From contig NZ_VCIX01000088.1 in assembly GCF_006345825.1 (NCBI RefSeq), positions 231,454-295,453 on the forward strand: a stretch of 64,000 nucleotides of DNA, read 5' to 3'. Positions 33,509-40,943 of the stretch are shown here, one piece after another. Position numbers and translations under genes: made by a program. Under the pieces are notes generated by a model that saw only the letters and a program-made list of their open reading frames with translations, was not told where the DNA came from and did no database searches. Position 1 is the stretch's first letter. Every line of letters starts with the position of its first letter. Source of the stretch: Paenibacillus paridis. Lineage in GTDB: Bacteria; Bacillota; Bacilli; Paenibacillales; Paenibacillaceae.

Positions 33509-33739
33509 ATGCCAGGGGTTCATAGCAACTTGAAAGAATTAATGAGGGAAAAGGATCCGACTTTATCGATTAGGCAGCTTGCCAAAGAGATCGATTATCA
33601 TTTTGATTCCGTACGTAAAATGTACAAGGATGAGATGGTTCAGTATCCGCGGGATTTAATATGGCGGCTTTGCAAATATTTTGACGTTAGCCCTGGGCAG
33701 TTTATCGTAGTGAAATTCGAGGAAGAAACAGATAAATAA
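33509..33739 (+). CDS. Small HTH (Xre/Cro-type) DNA-binding protein
   Basis: A 76-residue single-domain protein. The ATG at 33509 lies six bases after GGAGGT; an in-frame GTG at 33503 overlaps that site. The segment SIRQLAKEIDYHFDSVRKMY forms the helix-turn-helix, and ICKYF-like LCKYFDVSPGQFI completes a Cro/C1-type fold. No dimerisation or sensory domain is present. Targets are unknown. A terminator follows directly and is shared with the convergent L25 gene. Confidence 0.78.
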   Translation: MPGVHSNLKELMREKDPTLSIRQLAKEIDYHFDSVRKMYKDEMVQYPRDLIWRLCKYFDVSPGQFIVVKFEEETDK

Positions 33740-33774
33740 AAAGGAACCCTGTACATGGCGTATAGGGTTCCTTT
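33740..33774. terminator. Bidirectional terminator between HTH gene and rplY
   Basis: AAAGGAACCCT (33740-33750) pairs with AGGGTTCCTTT (33764-33774), flanked by A and T runs. It lies between two convergent genes. Confidence 0.82.
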
Positions 33775-33790
33775 GCTATTAATAGACCAA

Positions 33791-34366
33791 TTAAGCTGGA
33801 ATGACGACTTCTTCTGCACTTGCTTGCGCGATCTTCACAAGCATTGAGCCAGCATCAGACAATACTTCAATGCCTTCATGGAAAGTTAGATCGGATACAT
33901 GCAGCTGATCGCCGATTTTAAGCCCGCTAATATCGACCTCGAAAGCGCTAAGCAGATTATTCGGCATGCAGCGGACCTCGACCTCGTACATCTCAACCTG
34001 AAGCGTGCCGCCTTCTTTGACGCCAACCGGCTCACCGGAGAAGTGAATCGTTACTTTGGAATCCATACTCTCGTTCATATTCAATTGATAGAAATCGACA
34101 TGGACAATTTTATTGCTAAGCGGATCTCTTTGTATATTTTGAATCAACACAGGCTTGTTCCCTTGCTCGGGAATTGCTGCGTTCAGAATCGCGCGCGGAT
34201 TGTGCTTGATCACGGAAATGATTTCTTTCTCTCCGACGATCACCGAGATGCTGCCGACGTCTTTGCCATATACAATGGCTGGGACTTGGCCTTGCTTTCT
34301 CAGCAAATTGATTTGAGATTTTGATAGATTAGCCCGTTCGTTTAACTGGATGGTTTTGCTCATCAT
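33791..34366 (-). CDS. rplY: Ribosomal protein L25 / general stress protein Ctc
   Basis: A 191-residue 5S rRNA-binding protein of the long TL5/Ctc type. The N-terminal L25 domain (about 1-95) includes LRKQGQVPAIVYGKDV and VLIQNIQRDPLSNKIVHVDFYQ; the C-terminal beta domain (about 100-180) has VGVKEGGTLQ and VEVRCMPNNLLSAFEVDIS. In Bacillus subtilis the homologue Ctc is under sigma-B stress control (known); here I see a sigma-A-type promoter and an attenuator-like hairpin in the leader instead. AGGAGG precedes the ATG. Confidence 0.95.
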   Translation of the reverse strand: MMSKTIQLNERANLSKSQINLLRKQGQVPAIVYGKDVGSISVIVGEKEIISVIKHNPRAILNAAIPEQGNKPVLIQNIQRDPLSNKIVHVDFYQLNMNESMDSKVTIHFSGEPVGVKEGGTLQVEMYEVEVRCMPNNLLSAFEVDISGLKIGDQLHVSDLTFHEGIEVLSDAGSMLVKIAQASAEEVVIPA

Positions 34367-34408
34367 TTATTGCCTCCTAATCGAATGGGGTACGGTAAAT
34401 CTGACAAT

Positions 34409-34444
34409 AAAAAAAGACTGATTAGCACTAGAATGTGTAATCAG
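34409..34444 (-). promoter_or_regulatory. Attenuator-like terminator hairpin in the rplY leader
   Basis: On the minus strand CTGATTA pairs with TAATCAG and is followed at once by a seven-T run, about 40 bases before the rplY start and downstream of its promoter. This is the arrangement of a transcription attenuator. Confidence 0.6.
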
Positions 34445-34478
34445 CCCGCTAACGACCATATTTTCTTGTCATATGTTA

Positions 34479-34506
34479 ATTTTATCACAAGTTTACTGTT
34501 TGTCAA
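34479..34506 (-). promoter_or_regulatory. Sigma-A promoter of rplY
   Basis: Minus strand TTGACA (34506-34501), 16-base spacer, TAAAAT (34484-34479). The leader is about 105 bases long. Confidence 0.7.
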
Positions 34507-34528
34507 ATAAGCCTAGATTTTCGCTTCG

Positions 34529-34557
34529 TTGACAAGAAAATAAGGTCGTGTTAAGGT
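34529..34557 (+). promoter_or_regulatory. Putative promoter of the mannan-like operon leader
   Basis: TTGACA (34529-34534), 17-base spacer and a weak TAAGGT (34552-34557). It would start a leader of about 170 bases in front of the GT4 gene. Confidence 0.5.
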
Positions 34558-34690
34558 TGGAGCAACAGACAGGAGCGGAACGGCAGCAACGGTGGAAGAT
34601 CACAGCCGCCTACAAATCCTTTGGAAGCGGTACGAAGCCAATCACATATAGACCGAACGAGAAATAAAGAACTCTTTATTTCTTTTTTTT
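34558..34690 (+). promoter_or_regulatory. Structured leader ending in an intrinsic terminator
   Basis: After about 100 leader bases (with a possible GCGG/CCGC pairing near 34577-34610) comes a perfect 10-bp hairpin, AGAAATAAAG (34660-34669) and CTTTATTTCT (34674-34683), and a run of eight T. The operon begins 43 bases later. No known riboswitch consensus was recognised, so it is either a new attenuator or a separate short RNA. Confidence 0.6.
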
Positions 34691-34732
34691 ATGGACAGAT
34701 GTAATAAATTATAAAATATGGGAGTGATTTCT

Positions 34733-35914
34733 TTGAGGAAGATGATGAAGAAGCATAATATCGCATTTTTGGGCACGAGTTTGCCGAGGGAATGCGGCTT
34801 GGCTACCTTTTCACAGGATCTTATGGATGAGCTCGAACGTTTGCAAGACTTTAATGCGCCTAGGATGATCGCCGTCAATAATAACAAGTCTTATGCGTAC
34901 GGGAACCAAGTGATGCTTCAAATCGATCAATTCAACCAAGCGGATTACGGCAAGGCAGCAGCAGAAATCAATTTATCGAACATTGAATTGCTTGTCATCC
35001 AGCATGAGTTCGGCATCTATGGCGGCGAAAGCGGCGAATACGTGCTGGAACTGGCGGAGAAGCTGACCGTTCCGTTTATTGTTATCTTTCACACGGTATT
35101 AGCCGAGCCTAGCCCTAAACAGCGCCACATTATGAAGAAGCTTGCAGATTTGAGCTTTAAAGCGGTCACGATGGTGCAAAACAAAATACAGGATCTGCAT
35201 GAGATTTATGGCATCGACCGCGAGAAAATCGAAATGTTCCATCACGGCGTCCCTTTGGTCCAAACCGCATCAAGGAGCGAGCTGAAAGCTAGCTATGGCT
35301 ATACGGATCGTGCAATTCTCTCGACTTTCGGTTTTTTGAGCCCGGGCAAAGGGATCGAATATGCGATCCAAGCAATGAGCGGCGTCGTTGCGAAGCATCC
35401 GGAGGCGCTGTATATCATTTGGGGCAAAACCCATCCCGTCGTCAAGCAAGAGGTCGGTGAAGTATACCGCACGAAGCTGACTGAGCTGGTATCCAGCCTG
35501 GGCCTTGAGCGTAATGTTTCTTTTGTCGATAAGCATCTTACGCAGGAGGAAGTCGTTCAATCGCTAGTCTTATCCGATATTTATATGACGCCTTACCTTG
35601 GGAAGGATCAGGCGGTTAGCGGAACGTTGGCTTATGGAATCGGGTATGGCAGAGTTGTTATTTCGACTCCGTACCGGTATGCGGTAGAGATGCTGGCCGA
35701 CGGCCGAGGTTTGCTTGCGGAATTCCATGATTCGGCTTCTTTGGAGAAGCATATCCTGAACATTTTGGACCATCCCGAGCTGAAGGAGGATATGGAGCGG
35801 AAAACCTTGGAGCTGGGCAGCACGATGATGTGGAATGAGATAGCCAAGTCGTATGCTGCACTTTTTCGGGAGACAATGGTTGCCAGCTATGTGCTGAAAG
35901 GGAGTGCGGTTTAA
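34733..35914 (+). CDS. GT4-like glycosyltransferase
   Basis: GT-B fold retaining transferase of about 393 residues. The TTG at 34733 is preferred because GGGAGTG lies seven bases upstream; ATG 34742 is the alternative. The N-terminal domain begins NIAFLGTSLPRECGLATFS, with an IQHEFGIYGGESGEY motif near 90 that recalls the acceptor-side loop. The C-terminal domain holds STFGFLSPGKGIEYAI, a WGKTHP turn and the donor-binding segment DQAVSGTLAYGIGYGRVVIS. Downstream mannose-1-phosphate guanylyltransferase suggests GDP-mannose as donor (inference). It overlaps the next gene by one base, so the two are coupled. Confidence 0.87.
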   Translation: MRKMMKKHNIAFLGTSLPRECGLATFSQDLMDELERLQDFNAPRMIAVNNNKSYAYGNQVMLQIDQFNQADYGKAAAEINLSNIELLVIQHEFGIYGGESGEYVLELAEKLTVPFIVIFHTVLAEPSPKQRHIMKKLADLSFKAVTMVQNKIQDLHEIYGIDREKIEMFHHGVPLVQTASRSELKASYGYTDRAILSTFGFLSPGKGIEYAIQAMSGVVAKHPEALYIIWGKTHPVVKQEVGEVYRTKLTELVSSLGLERNVSFVDKHLTQEEVVQSLVLSDIYMTPYLGKDQAVSGTLAYGIGYGRVVISTPYRYAVEMLADGRGLLAEFHDSASLEKHILNILDHPELKEDMERKTLELGSTMMWNEIAKSYAALFRETMVASYVLKGSAV

Positions 35915-37011
35915 TGGTCAAAACGATCGCTAGACCGTTGCTAACCGGCTATTTAAACAGGCTGACCGATGATACGGGGATTTTCCAGCATACGAAATTC
36001 GGCATTCCAGACCGGTCGAAGGGCTATACGTCGGATGATAATGCAAGAGCTCTCATTGCAGCCGTGCTGCTGTACAAAACAAGGAAAGATGCGGAGAGCC
36101 TGAGGTTGATCCAAATCTACTTATCCTTTATCCATCATGCCCAAAATGAAGACGGAAGCTTTCGCAATTTTATGGAATATAATCGTGTATTTCTTGAAAC
36201 CGTGGGCTCAGAGGATTGCCAAGGCCGCTGCTTATGGGCGCTTGGTTTTGCGTTATCGGAGCCTTCCGTGCCGGATAATTTGCAAAATACATGCAGGTAT
36301 ATGATCAATCAAGCGCTGCCGCATGTGAACCGTTTAAGCTCACCGCGGGCAATGGCCTATACCGTAATAGGATTAACCGCGATGCTGGGGGAGCCGGATG
36401 GGCTCGGCTACAAGTTTCCTTACGCCAGCAAGGAAGTTGCTGACCCGGATTTTCTGACACGAGCAGGCATTATTTCGGCAGTCAGTGAGCTAGCCATGAG
36501 GCTGCATGTGCAATATGAAGGGAATAAGGGCGAGGAATGGCACTGGTTTGAGGACAGCATGACGTACGGAAACGCAATGCTGCCATGGGCGCTTCTCAAA
36601 GCCTCGCACTATTCCAATAGGAATGAATTCAGGGAAACGGCCAAGGAAAGCCTTGATTTTTTGGCTGCAAAGACGTTTGCCAAAGAAGGGTATTTTAAAC
36701 CAGCAGGAAGCCACGGTTGGCTGATAAGAGGCGGTGAAACGGCGTTATACGATGAACAGCCGATAGAGGCTTGTGAAATGCTTCTTGCTTGCATGGAGGC
36801 CTATCATACGCTAGGCAACACTCATTATCGCAATTTAGCAAATGCATGCTATGAGTGGTTCCATGGAAGCAATTCGCTGAATCAATCGTTGATTGATGTG
36901 GAGTCGGGCGGCTGCTATGATGGCATTCATGCGATGGGCCTAAATTTAAACCAAGGCTCTGAAAACATTGTTTCCTACTGTATGGCTCATTTGGTGATGC
37001 ATCATGAATAA
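35914..37011 (+). CDS. Alpha/alpha-barrel glycosidase-like protein
   Basis: A 365-residue soluble protein built of repeated helical hairpins, like six-hairpin glycosidases. The segment GIPDRSKGYTSDDNARALIA near residue 35 has a conserved Asp-Asp pair; FVEYNR-like NFMEYNRVFLETVGSEDCQG near 88 and the C-terminal GGCYDGI follow. In some genomes this domain is found fused to or directly behind a GT4 transferase (family recollection, not checked). No signal peptide, so it acts inside the cell. It could trim, phosphorolyse or structurally assist the product of the neighbour enzyme. It overlaps both neighbours by one and eight bases. Confidence 0.7.
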   Translation: MVKTIARPLLTGYLNRLTDDTGIFQHTKFGIPDRSKGYTSDDNARALIAAVLLYKTRKDAESLRLIQIYLSFIHHAQNEDGSFRNFMEYNRVFLETVGSEDCQGRCLWALGFALSEPSVPDNLQNTCRYMINQALPHVNRLSSPRAMAYTVIGLTAMLGEPDGLGYKFPYASKEVADPDFLTRAGIISAVSELAMRLHVQYEGNKGEEWHWFEDSMTYGNAMLPWALLKASHYSNRNEFRETAKESLDFLAAKTFAKEGYFKPAGSHGWLIRGGETALYDEQPIEACEMLLACMEAYHTLGNTHYRNLANACYEWFHGSNSLNQSLIDVESGGCYDGIHAMGLNLNQGSENIVSYCMAHLVMHHE

Positions 37012-38083
37012 ATTTGCAACGATTCTTGCCGGAGGCGGAGGCACCCGTTTCTGGCCGCTTTCCCGTCAGGAGCTGCCGAAGCAGCTGATTAATATTAGCG
37101 GAAATGATATTATGCTCAACGATACGATTGAACGTTTTAATGGCGTAATTCCGATGGAGAATACGATTGTCGTCACCAATCGGACCCAAGCGGTGCTGCT
37201 AGAGAGCATTATGCACAAGAGTGTGCAGCATGCCAATATTTTAGTAGAGCCGGTTGCCAAAAATACGGCGGCGAGCATTTTGCTGGCAGCGTTGTTCATA
37301 GAGAAAAACCACGGCGATTCACTTATGGTTGTCTTCCCCTCGGATCATCACATTACGGAAGAAGAGAGATTTAAGAAAACGCTTGAGGATGCCTGCCGCA
37401 TTGCGATGGATACGGATAAAATCGTAACGATCGGCATTAAACCTACCTTTCCTTCTACCGGCTATGGCTATATCTCCTGCAAAAATGATCCGATTCTCGC
37501 GAGTCCCTGCCAAGTCTATGAGGTAGCTGAGTTTGTAGAAAAGCCCAGCTTTATCAAAGCGCAATCCTATTTGCAATCCGGCCACTATTTATGGAACAGC
37601 GGCATGTTTATTTGGAAGACCTCATGCATCATCGAAAATTTCAAACGATTTTTGCCGAGGCTTTTCAAAACGATGCTTCCCCTCATTGAGTATATAGGCA
37701 CCGATGGGGAAGAGGATAAGATGAATGAAATCTATCCGTTGCTGCAAAACATATCGATCGACTACGGGATTTTGGAGCGCTGCGACGAGGTCGTAGTCAT
37801 TGAAGGCGATTTTGGCTGGAATGATATTGGGAGCTGGGATGCGCTTGGCGCAATCTTCCCTCCGGATGAATACGGCAACATCGTCAAAGCGAGCTATGTT
37901 GGCATTGAAACGCGCAATTCTATTATTTACGGACAAGAGCGCTTAATAACGACGATTGGGATCGACGGCCTTATTATTGCGGATACTAAGGATGCGCTGT
38001 TAATTTGTGCTAAAGACAAGGCGCAGGAAGTAAAGGAAATCGTCAAATTGCTGAAGGAAAAGGGTATGCAGGAATACGCATAA
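37004..38083 (+). CDS. manC: Mannose-1-phosphate guanylyltransferase
   Basis: Makes GDP-mannose from mannose-1-phosphate and GTP. The 359-residue protein has the nucleotidyltransferase signature LAGGGGTRFWPLSRQELPKQ at residue 8 onwards, VFPSDHHITEEERF near 110, FVEKP near 178, WNSGMFIW near 198 and GDFGWNDIGSWDAL near 266. It lacks the C-terminal cupin isomerase domain of bifunctional ManC/AlgA, so mannose-6-phosphate isomerase must be encoded elsewhere. Its place inside this operon identifies GDP-mannose or mannose-1-phosphate as the likely currency of the neighbouring enzymes. Confidence 0.95.
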   Translation: MNKFATILAGGGGTRFWPLSRQELPKQLINISGNDIMLNDTIERFNGVIPMENTIVVTNRTQAVLLESIMHKSVQHANILVEPVAKNTAASILLAALFIEKNHGDSLMVVFPSDHHITEEERFKKTLEDACRIAMDTDKIVTIGIKPTFPSTGYGYISCKNDPILASPCQVYEVAEFVEKPSFIKAQSYLQSGHYLWNSGMFIWKTSCIIENFKRFLPRLFKTMLPLIEYIGTDGEEDKMNEIYPLLQNISIDYGILERCDEVVVIEGDFGWNDIGSWDALGAIFPPDEYGNIVKASYVGIETRNSIIYGQERLITTIGIDGLIIADTKDALLICAKDKAQEVKEIVKLLKEKGMQEYA

Positions 38084-38099
38084 GAGAGGCACTTACCCC

Positions 38100-39035
38100 A
38101 TGATGAAATTGGAATGGATCACGAAAACGTGCAAAGAGCTGCTTTTGGAGTATCAACCTGCTCATAGCAAAGGGAGAAAGCTCCATTTTGCCGGAGTCGG
38201 TGATCGGGATGTCTACAATATTACGGCTCCTTTCATGAACGAAGGCGAGCTGTATATCGCGGGGCGCGTGGAAGAGCGCAGCTCGGAGGAATCCGAGATC
38301 ATATTTTTTACTTGCAAGAACGACGTGTGGACGTCTAGGCTGGATTTGCCGAAATTTCAGCTGCAGGACCCTTTTATTACGAGGATCAATGGGGAATGGA
38401 TATTCGGCGGGGTAGCATTGTATTTTGGCGAGGAGCCTTTAAGGTCCATTATTGGCTGGCGAACGGTACTGTACCGTGGGAAGAACCTGCATGAGCTGGA
38501 GCACGCAGCTTCTGGCCCGTGGAATATGAAGGACATTCGTTTGTGCGAGCTTGTTGGCGGGGCAGTAGGGGTATTCTCCAGGCCGTTTGGCATTGAAGGC
38601 ACAAGAGCGGTTATTGGCTTCAGTATCTTGGAATCGTTCGAGGAGCTATCGGAAACGGCGATTATTCAAGCCCCCTTGTTCCGCGACCAGTTTCTGAAGG
38701 ACGAGTGGGGCGGGGCCAATGAGATCCATTTGCTCAAAAATGGTTTCCTCGGCGTCTTGGGCCATATCTCGTATACGGACGAGGCAGGACTGCTGCATTA
38801 CCACGCGATGTCTTTCGTGCTTAATCCACTGACAAGGGAGAAGTCCCCGGTCAAAATTATCGCCACGCGGAGTGATTTTCCGGAAGGCCCGGCTAAACGT
38901 CCCGACCTCGTGGACGTGATCTTCAGCGGCGGCTTGGTCCGAGAGGCTAACAACCGCGCGGTGCTCTACGTGGGAGCGAGCGACACGGAAGCTCACTGCA
39001 TCGATATCGAAGATCCCTTCTCGGAATATGAGTAA
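38100..39035 (+). CDS. DUF1861 / GT108-like beta-propeller protein
   Basis: A 311-residue soluble protein with the conserved pattern I associate with DUF1861: YNITAPFMNEGELYIAGRVE near residue 40, LQDPFITRINGEWIFGGVA near 90, WGGANEIHLLKNGFLGVLGH near 200 and DVIFSGGLVREANNRAVLYV near 280. This family occurs in bacteria and Leishmania. The Leishmania members (GT108) are five-bladed propellers, related to GH130, that both build beta-1,2-mannan from GDP-mannose and degrade it to mannose-1-phosphate (published; family link from memory). The gene directly follows manC, which supplies the matching pair of substrates. Activity here is inference. Confidence 0.72.
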   Translation: MMKLEWITKTCKELLLEYQPAHSKGRKLHFAGVGDRDVYNITAPFMNEGELYIAGRVEERSSEESEIIFFTCKNDVWTSRLDLPKFQLQDPFITRINGEWIFGGVALYFGEEPLRSIIGWRTVLYRGKNLHELEHAASGPWNMKDIRLCELVGGAVGVFSRPFGIEGTRAVIGFSILESFEELSETAIIQAPLFRDQFLKDEWGGANEIHLLKNGFLGVLGHISYTDEAGLLHYHAMSFVLNPLTREKSPVKIIATRSDFPEGPAKRPDLVDVIFSGGLVREANNRAVLYVGASDTEAHCIDIEDPFSEYE

Positions 39036-39056
39036 TGGAGCAGCAATGATGACAAG

Positions 39057-39105
39057 CCGCTATCCTGCATTTTGGCAGGGTAACGGTCTATTTTTGCTGG
39101 TGCAG
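39057..39105 (+). terminator. Probable terminator of the GT4-manC operon
   Basis: CCTGC pairs with GCAGG around ATTTTG with imperfect extension on both sides; T-rich sequence follows. Confidence 0.5.
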
Positions 39106-39117
39106 TGGGCCTTGGAG

Positions 39118-39315
39118 CAAATTAGCGGGAAAAGCTCCCATTAATTTCAAGGATATTCGAAATATAATAGAATAAGCTGGAGAAACTCCCGTTAATCTGG
39201 ACTCTTACCAGCGATTAAGGTGGATAGGGCAGAAATAACGGGATAAATTCCCGTTAATTGATTGGTATGGATTAATAGAAGAGAAATTAGCGGGAAAAAT
39301 TCCATGTAGATTATT
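39118..39315. repeat. Four degenerate hairpin repeats, about 55-bp period
   Basis: Related units at about 39121, 39177, 39236 and 39286 share ATTAGCGGGAAAA and TTCCCGTTAAT-like arms, each able to fold as a short palindrome around the AAA/TTT centre. Non-coding; such GGGA/TCCC dyads resemble interspersed intergenic elements of Paenibacillus-type genomes. Confidence 0.7.
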
Positions 39316-39399
39316 CATTTGGTTTTATTCTGTGTTAGTCACTCCGAGGACAGCACATATTTTACGCTAACTAGAAAAACTATTGAGTGTTTGGGAGTC

Positions 39400-40085
39400 A
39401 TGTTAAGGCCGACTAATTCAACTGTCCCGTAACTTCAATAGCCAGTAACTCTAGCAACGGTAGTAGCTCAATAAGAGCAGCAACGCCAATAGTTAGAGTA
39501 GCACTAGTTAGCTAAATAAGCGCAAAAGCATCAGTAAATCAAAAATTCTTATTAGCTCGATAAGCTCAACAGTATCGGTAACTTAACAGCCTCTAGTAGC
39601 TCGAAAAGCTCAATAGTTACAGCAATTCTAACACTACTAGCAGTTCAATGCCCTTAACAAATCCAGCGGATTCTGCATTTAAATTAACACAATAATCCTA
39701 GTGGCTTTATAACTCCAAATACCACCAGCAATCAAACAGTTCAAGCAGCCGTCGATCCTGAGCCTCAGTACTGCTAATGATGTAAGTCTCTCCAGCATCC
39801 TCAGCCAGCGCTATTAGTTCAACATATTCAAGTCCCTCAGAAACCAAGTATTCTTTTTCTTAAGCAACACACTTCAACAAAGTATCTCAACAATCAAGCC
39901 ACTTTTGTGCCAACGCATCTCGGAGACTTAAAATACGCATCATCCGAATGATAGGACGCTCTAACGGCACAAATCCGCAGTTGTCTCAGGAAAACGTCTG
40001 CTAGTTGACTACAAGCTTTATGGCGGAGCTTTAGAACTCTCCTCATATGCATTTATTAGAATACATACTACAATGGCTAATAAAC
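39400..40085. other. Low-complexity, possibly decayed coding DNA
   Basis: No intact gene is seen in this AT-rich stretch. From 39460 to 39640 the motif AGCTC(A/G)ATAAGCTCAA recurs in degenerate form. On the minus strand short open pieces continue one another in frame across stops (for example CGFVPLERPIIRMMRIL near 39960 and ELIALAEDAGETYIISST near 39790, open 39707-39859), as expected of a gene in decay. Family not identified. Confidence 0.35.
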
Positions 40086-40094
40086 CAATAGCTC

Positions 40095-40817
40095 CTACTC
40101 CTCACTAAGCTTCGTAATCAGAACCTTCTCGACCTTGGCGATATGTTCTTCCATACGCAGCGAAGCGGCTGGGGCATTTTGCTCCAGTATAGCCTCGTAT
40201 ATCGCTTGGTGCTCGTTCAGCAGCCGCTCGGCCGAGGAACGCTGGGAGTAGAACCATAGCGCCCGCGTATCCCGCATGCTGTCATGAAGCTTGGCGGACA
40301 AGGACTCCATCATTTCCGTTAGAATCGGATTATGAGTCGCGGCCGCGAGCTGCTGATGGAATTGAATATCAGCCTGCTCGTTAAAAGCCTCGTCATCGAG
40401 TCGTTCGCGCATGCTCGCAATGATCGCTGCCAACGCTGTTACATCTGCCTCGGTCCGGTTGGTCGCTGCCAGCGCAGCGCAGCCGGTTTCGAGCATTTTG
40501 CGAACCTCCAATATATGTCGTAGGCTGGTTGCCCTGCTGGCCCACAGCTCATCGTTCATAAAGGATGGAGGAGCAGTCGCTTCCTGCGGCGCACTTACAT
40601 AGGTGCCGCTGCCTTGGCGGATCGTCAGCATGCCCATTGCCTTGAGCGCGCTCAAGGCTTCACGGATGGTGGACTGTCCCACGCCATAGGAAGAAGCGAG
40701 CTCGGTCACGGAGGACAGACGATCCCCTGGTACAAGCTCTCCGGCCTGCAGTTGGCGCTTAATATCGTTCATGACCCACTCATGGCTTTTGAGCGGCCGC
40801 TTATGATTAGCTTCCAT
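40095..40817 (-). CDS. FadR-subfamily GntR regulator (FCD domain)
   Basis: A 240-residue repressor-type protein. The winged HTH (about 10-75) has the GntR pattern GELVPGDRLSSVTELASSYGV and TIREALSALKAMGMLTIRQG. The C-terminal FCD domain (about 95-230) keeps the metal or ligand-binding pattern, with EVRKMLETG, FHQQLAAATHNPIL and a late EHQAIYEAI histidine. Such regulators usually sense organic acids (family knowledge). It is divergent from glcD with a palindromic site between them, so it probably controls glycolate or lactate oxidation and itself. Confidence 0.92.
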   Translation of the reverse strand: MEANHKRPLKSHEWVMNDIKRQLQAGELVPGDRLSSVTELASSYGVGQSTIREALSALKAMGMLTIRQGSGTYVSAPQEATAPPSFMNDELWASRATSLRHILEVRKMLETGCAALAATNRTEADVTALAAIIASMRERLDDEAFNEQADIQFHQQLAAATHNPILTEMMESLSAKLHDSMRDTRALWFYSQRSSAERLLNEHQAIYEAILEQNAPAASLRMEEHIAKVEKVLITKLSEE

Positions 40818-40853
40818 TTACGTCATCCTCTGCTTGTCATTCATTTTTCTTCT

Positions 40854-40908
40854 TTCACATTGCTTTATTTTATTGTATACTTTTTTTAAAATAAAGTCAT
40901 CAGATGAC
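40854..40908 (+). promoter_or_regulatory. glcD promoter with FadR-type operator
   Basis: TTCACA (40854-40859), 16-base spacer, TATACT (40876-40881), then the perfect palindrome GTCATCAGATGAC (40896-40908) just downstream of the predicted start. The palindrome has the half-site and size typical of FCD-type GntR operators. Confidence 0.65.
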
Positions 40909-40943
40909 CTGATTAATTAATCATAACTGCTGGAGGTTTGATC

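Noticed and set aside
34558..34690. Known riboswitch (c-di-GMP, ykkC, SAM, preQ1, fluoride) in the GT4 operon leader
   Set aside because: None of the conserved cores could be recognised in the leader by eye.
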